5,544 bases of DNA from contig CP058707.1 of NCBI GenBank assembly GCA_013414745.1, positions 3,536,030 to 3,541,573 of the forward strand, written 5' to 3'. Made by a program: the position numbers and the translations under genes. How positions within the stretch are numbered: the stretch's first letter is position 1; each line of letters starts with the position of its first letter. The notes below the pieces were generated by a model that searched no databases, had not been told where the DNA came from, and saw nothing but the letters and a program-made list of their open reading frames with translations. Below, piece by piece: positions 5,322-5,544 of this stretch. This stretch comes from Bacteroidota bacterium (GTDB taxonomy: Bacteria; Bacteroidota; Bacteroidia; Chitinophagales; Chitinophagaceae).

Positions 5322-5451
5322 CGCCAACGGTTCGCGGCTTGGCGATGGCAGGGCATTTGAGTACTAAAGTTGAGGCTAATTCTTATGCCAAATATAGTGA
5401 AAATGTTGAATTAATTCCTAAAGCCCTGCTTGCGCCAAACCGCTGTTACAT
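5322..5451 (-). other. attC-like recombination site 8
   Basis: On the minus strand ATGTAAC (5451-5445), AGC spacer, arm GGTTTGGCGCAAGCAGGGC, loop, returning arm GCCCTGCCATCGCCAAGCC, GCGAACC, CGTTGGCG (5329-5322). GGCTGCATGTAAC should match the far, unseen end of the partial cassette to the right. GTTGGCG belongs to cassette 7. The loop also has TATATTTG on the minus strand (5396-5389). Confidence 0.7.
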
Positions 5452-5466
5452 GCAGCCATTACAATC

Positions 5467-5544
5467 TTATGCGAATCTTGCGCCTATTAAAATAATGGTC
5501 ATTAGAATTCCTAATAATAGTATAAAAAAGCCATGCTTTTGGTA
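5467..5544 (-). CDS. C-terminal fragment of a membrane protein, N-terminus beyond the window
   Basis: The minus-strand frame entering at 5544 reads YQKHGFFILLLGILMTIILI and ends GARFA with TAA at 5469-5467. The 25 visible residues contain one strongly hydrophobic segment of ~17 residues, typical of a C-terminal transmembrane helix. The other two minus-strand frames give shorter or less protein-like readings. The stop lies 15 bases from attC-like site 8, the same tight gene-to-site spacing seen at 638. The family cannot be told from this fragment. Confidence 0.5.
   Translation of the reverse strand, partial: YQKHGFFILLLGILMTIILIGARFA

Noticed and set aside
1..5544. tRNA or rRNA genes
   Set aside because: No cloverleaf with TTCRANY T-loop and CCA-type acceptor, and no rRNA-like sequence, was seen on either strand.

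Overview
The window looks like part of an accessory region of a Bacteroidota (Flavobacteriia/Sphingobacteriia-like) genome. The genes are AT-rich, Shine-Dalgarno sites are not evident, and TAnnTTTG promoter -7 motifs occur. This taxonomic call rests on base composition, motif style and protein flavour only.

The main structure is an array of eight attC-like imperfect palindromes (about 92-134 bp each). They lie at 494-627, 1160-1255, 1686-1777, 2210-2304, 2739-2864, 4134-4228, 4661-4791 and 5322-5451, all in the same orientation, which reads 5'->3' on the minus strand. Read that way, each runs AAC ... inverted L-box-like arms ... C-GTT. They divide the window into seven complete cassettes and two partial ones. 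The outer 7-9 bases of the sites match cassette by cassette: the bases after GTT at one end of a cassette are the exact complement of the bases before AAC at its other end. The two ends within a single palindrome usually do not match. That is the signature of circular cassettes inserted at G|TT, as in integrons. No integrase lies in the window, so it would be a cassette cluster without a visible integrase (CALIN-like).

Layout, left to right: a partial cassette with a DapB-like reductase (minus, 1-435); cassette 1 with a frameshifted unknown gene (638-1151); cassettes 2, 3 and 4 (1166-2744), three tandem near-copies of a ~525-bp unit with no gene; cassette 5 (2745-4139) with a frameshifted 90-aa gene, a multiply frameshifted ~283-aa gene and a possible small ORF; cassette 6 (4140-4666), a fourth copy of the gene-less unit; cassette 7 (4667-5327), another gene-less unit; and a partial cassette ending in the C-terminus of a membrane protein (5467-5544). 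All credible genes are on the minus strand, with the attC-like site on their 3' side, as expected for integron cassettes.

The gene-less cassettes are not empty. The ~525-bp repeat and cassette 7 differ in sequence but share the same nested order of inverted repeats with almost the same spacings: terminal stem, GGCGG/CCGCC stem, GGCRGGC/GCCYGCC stem, arm A, arm B. Paired substitutions keep the stems complementary. This points to one family of large structured elements, possibly a non-coding RNA or a folded single-stranded DNA, carried as mobile cassettes. The repeat also carries a TATATTTG promoter-like motif aimed at the next cassette downstream, so it may additionally act as a mobile promoter.

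Five apparent one-base frameshifts fall in the three cassette genes, mostly at or near homopolymers. Either the silent cassette genes are decaying or the assembly has indel errors; the sequence alone does not decide.
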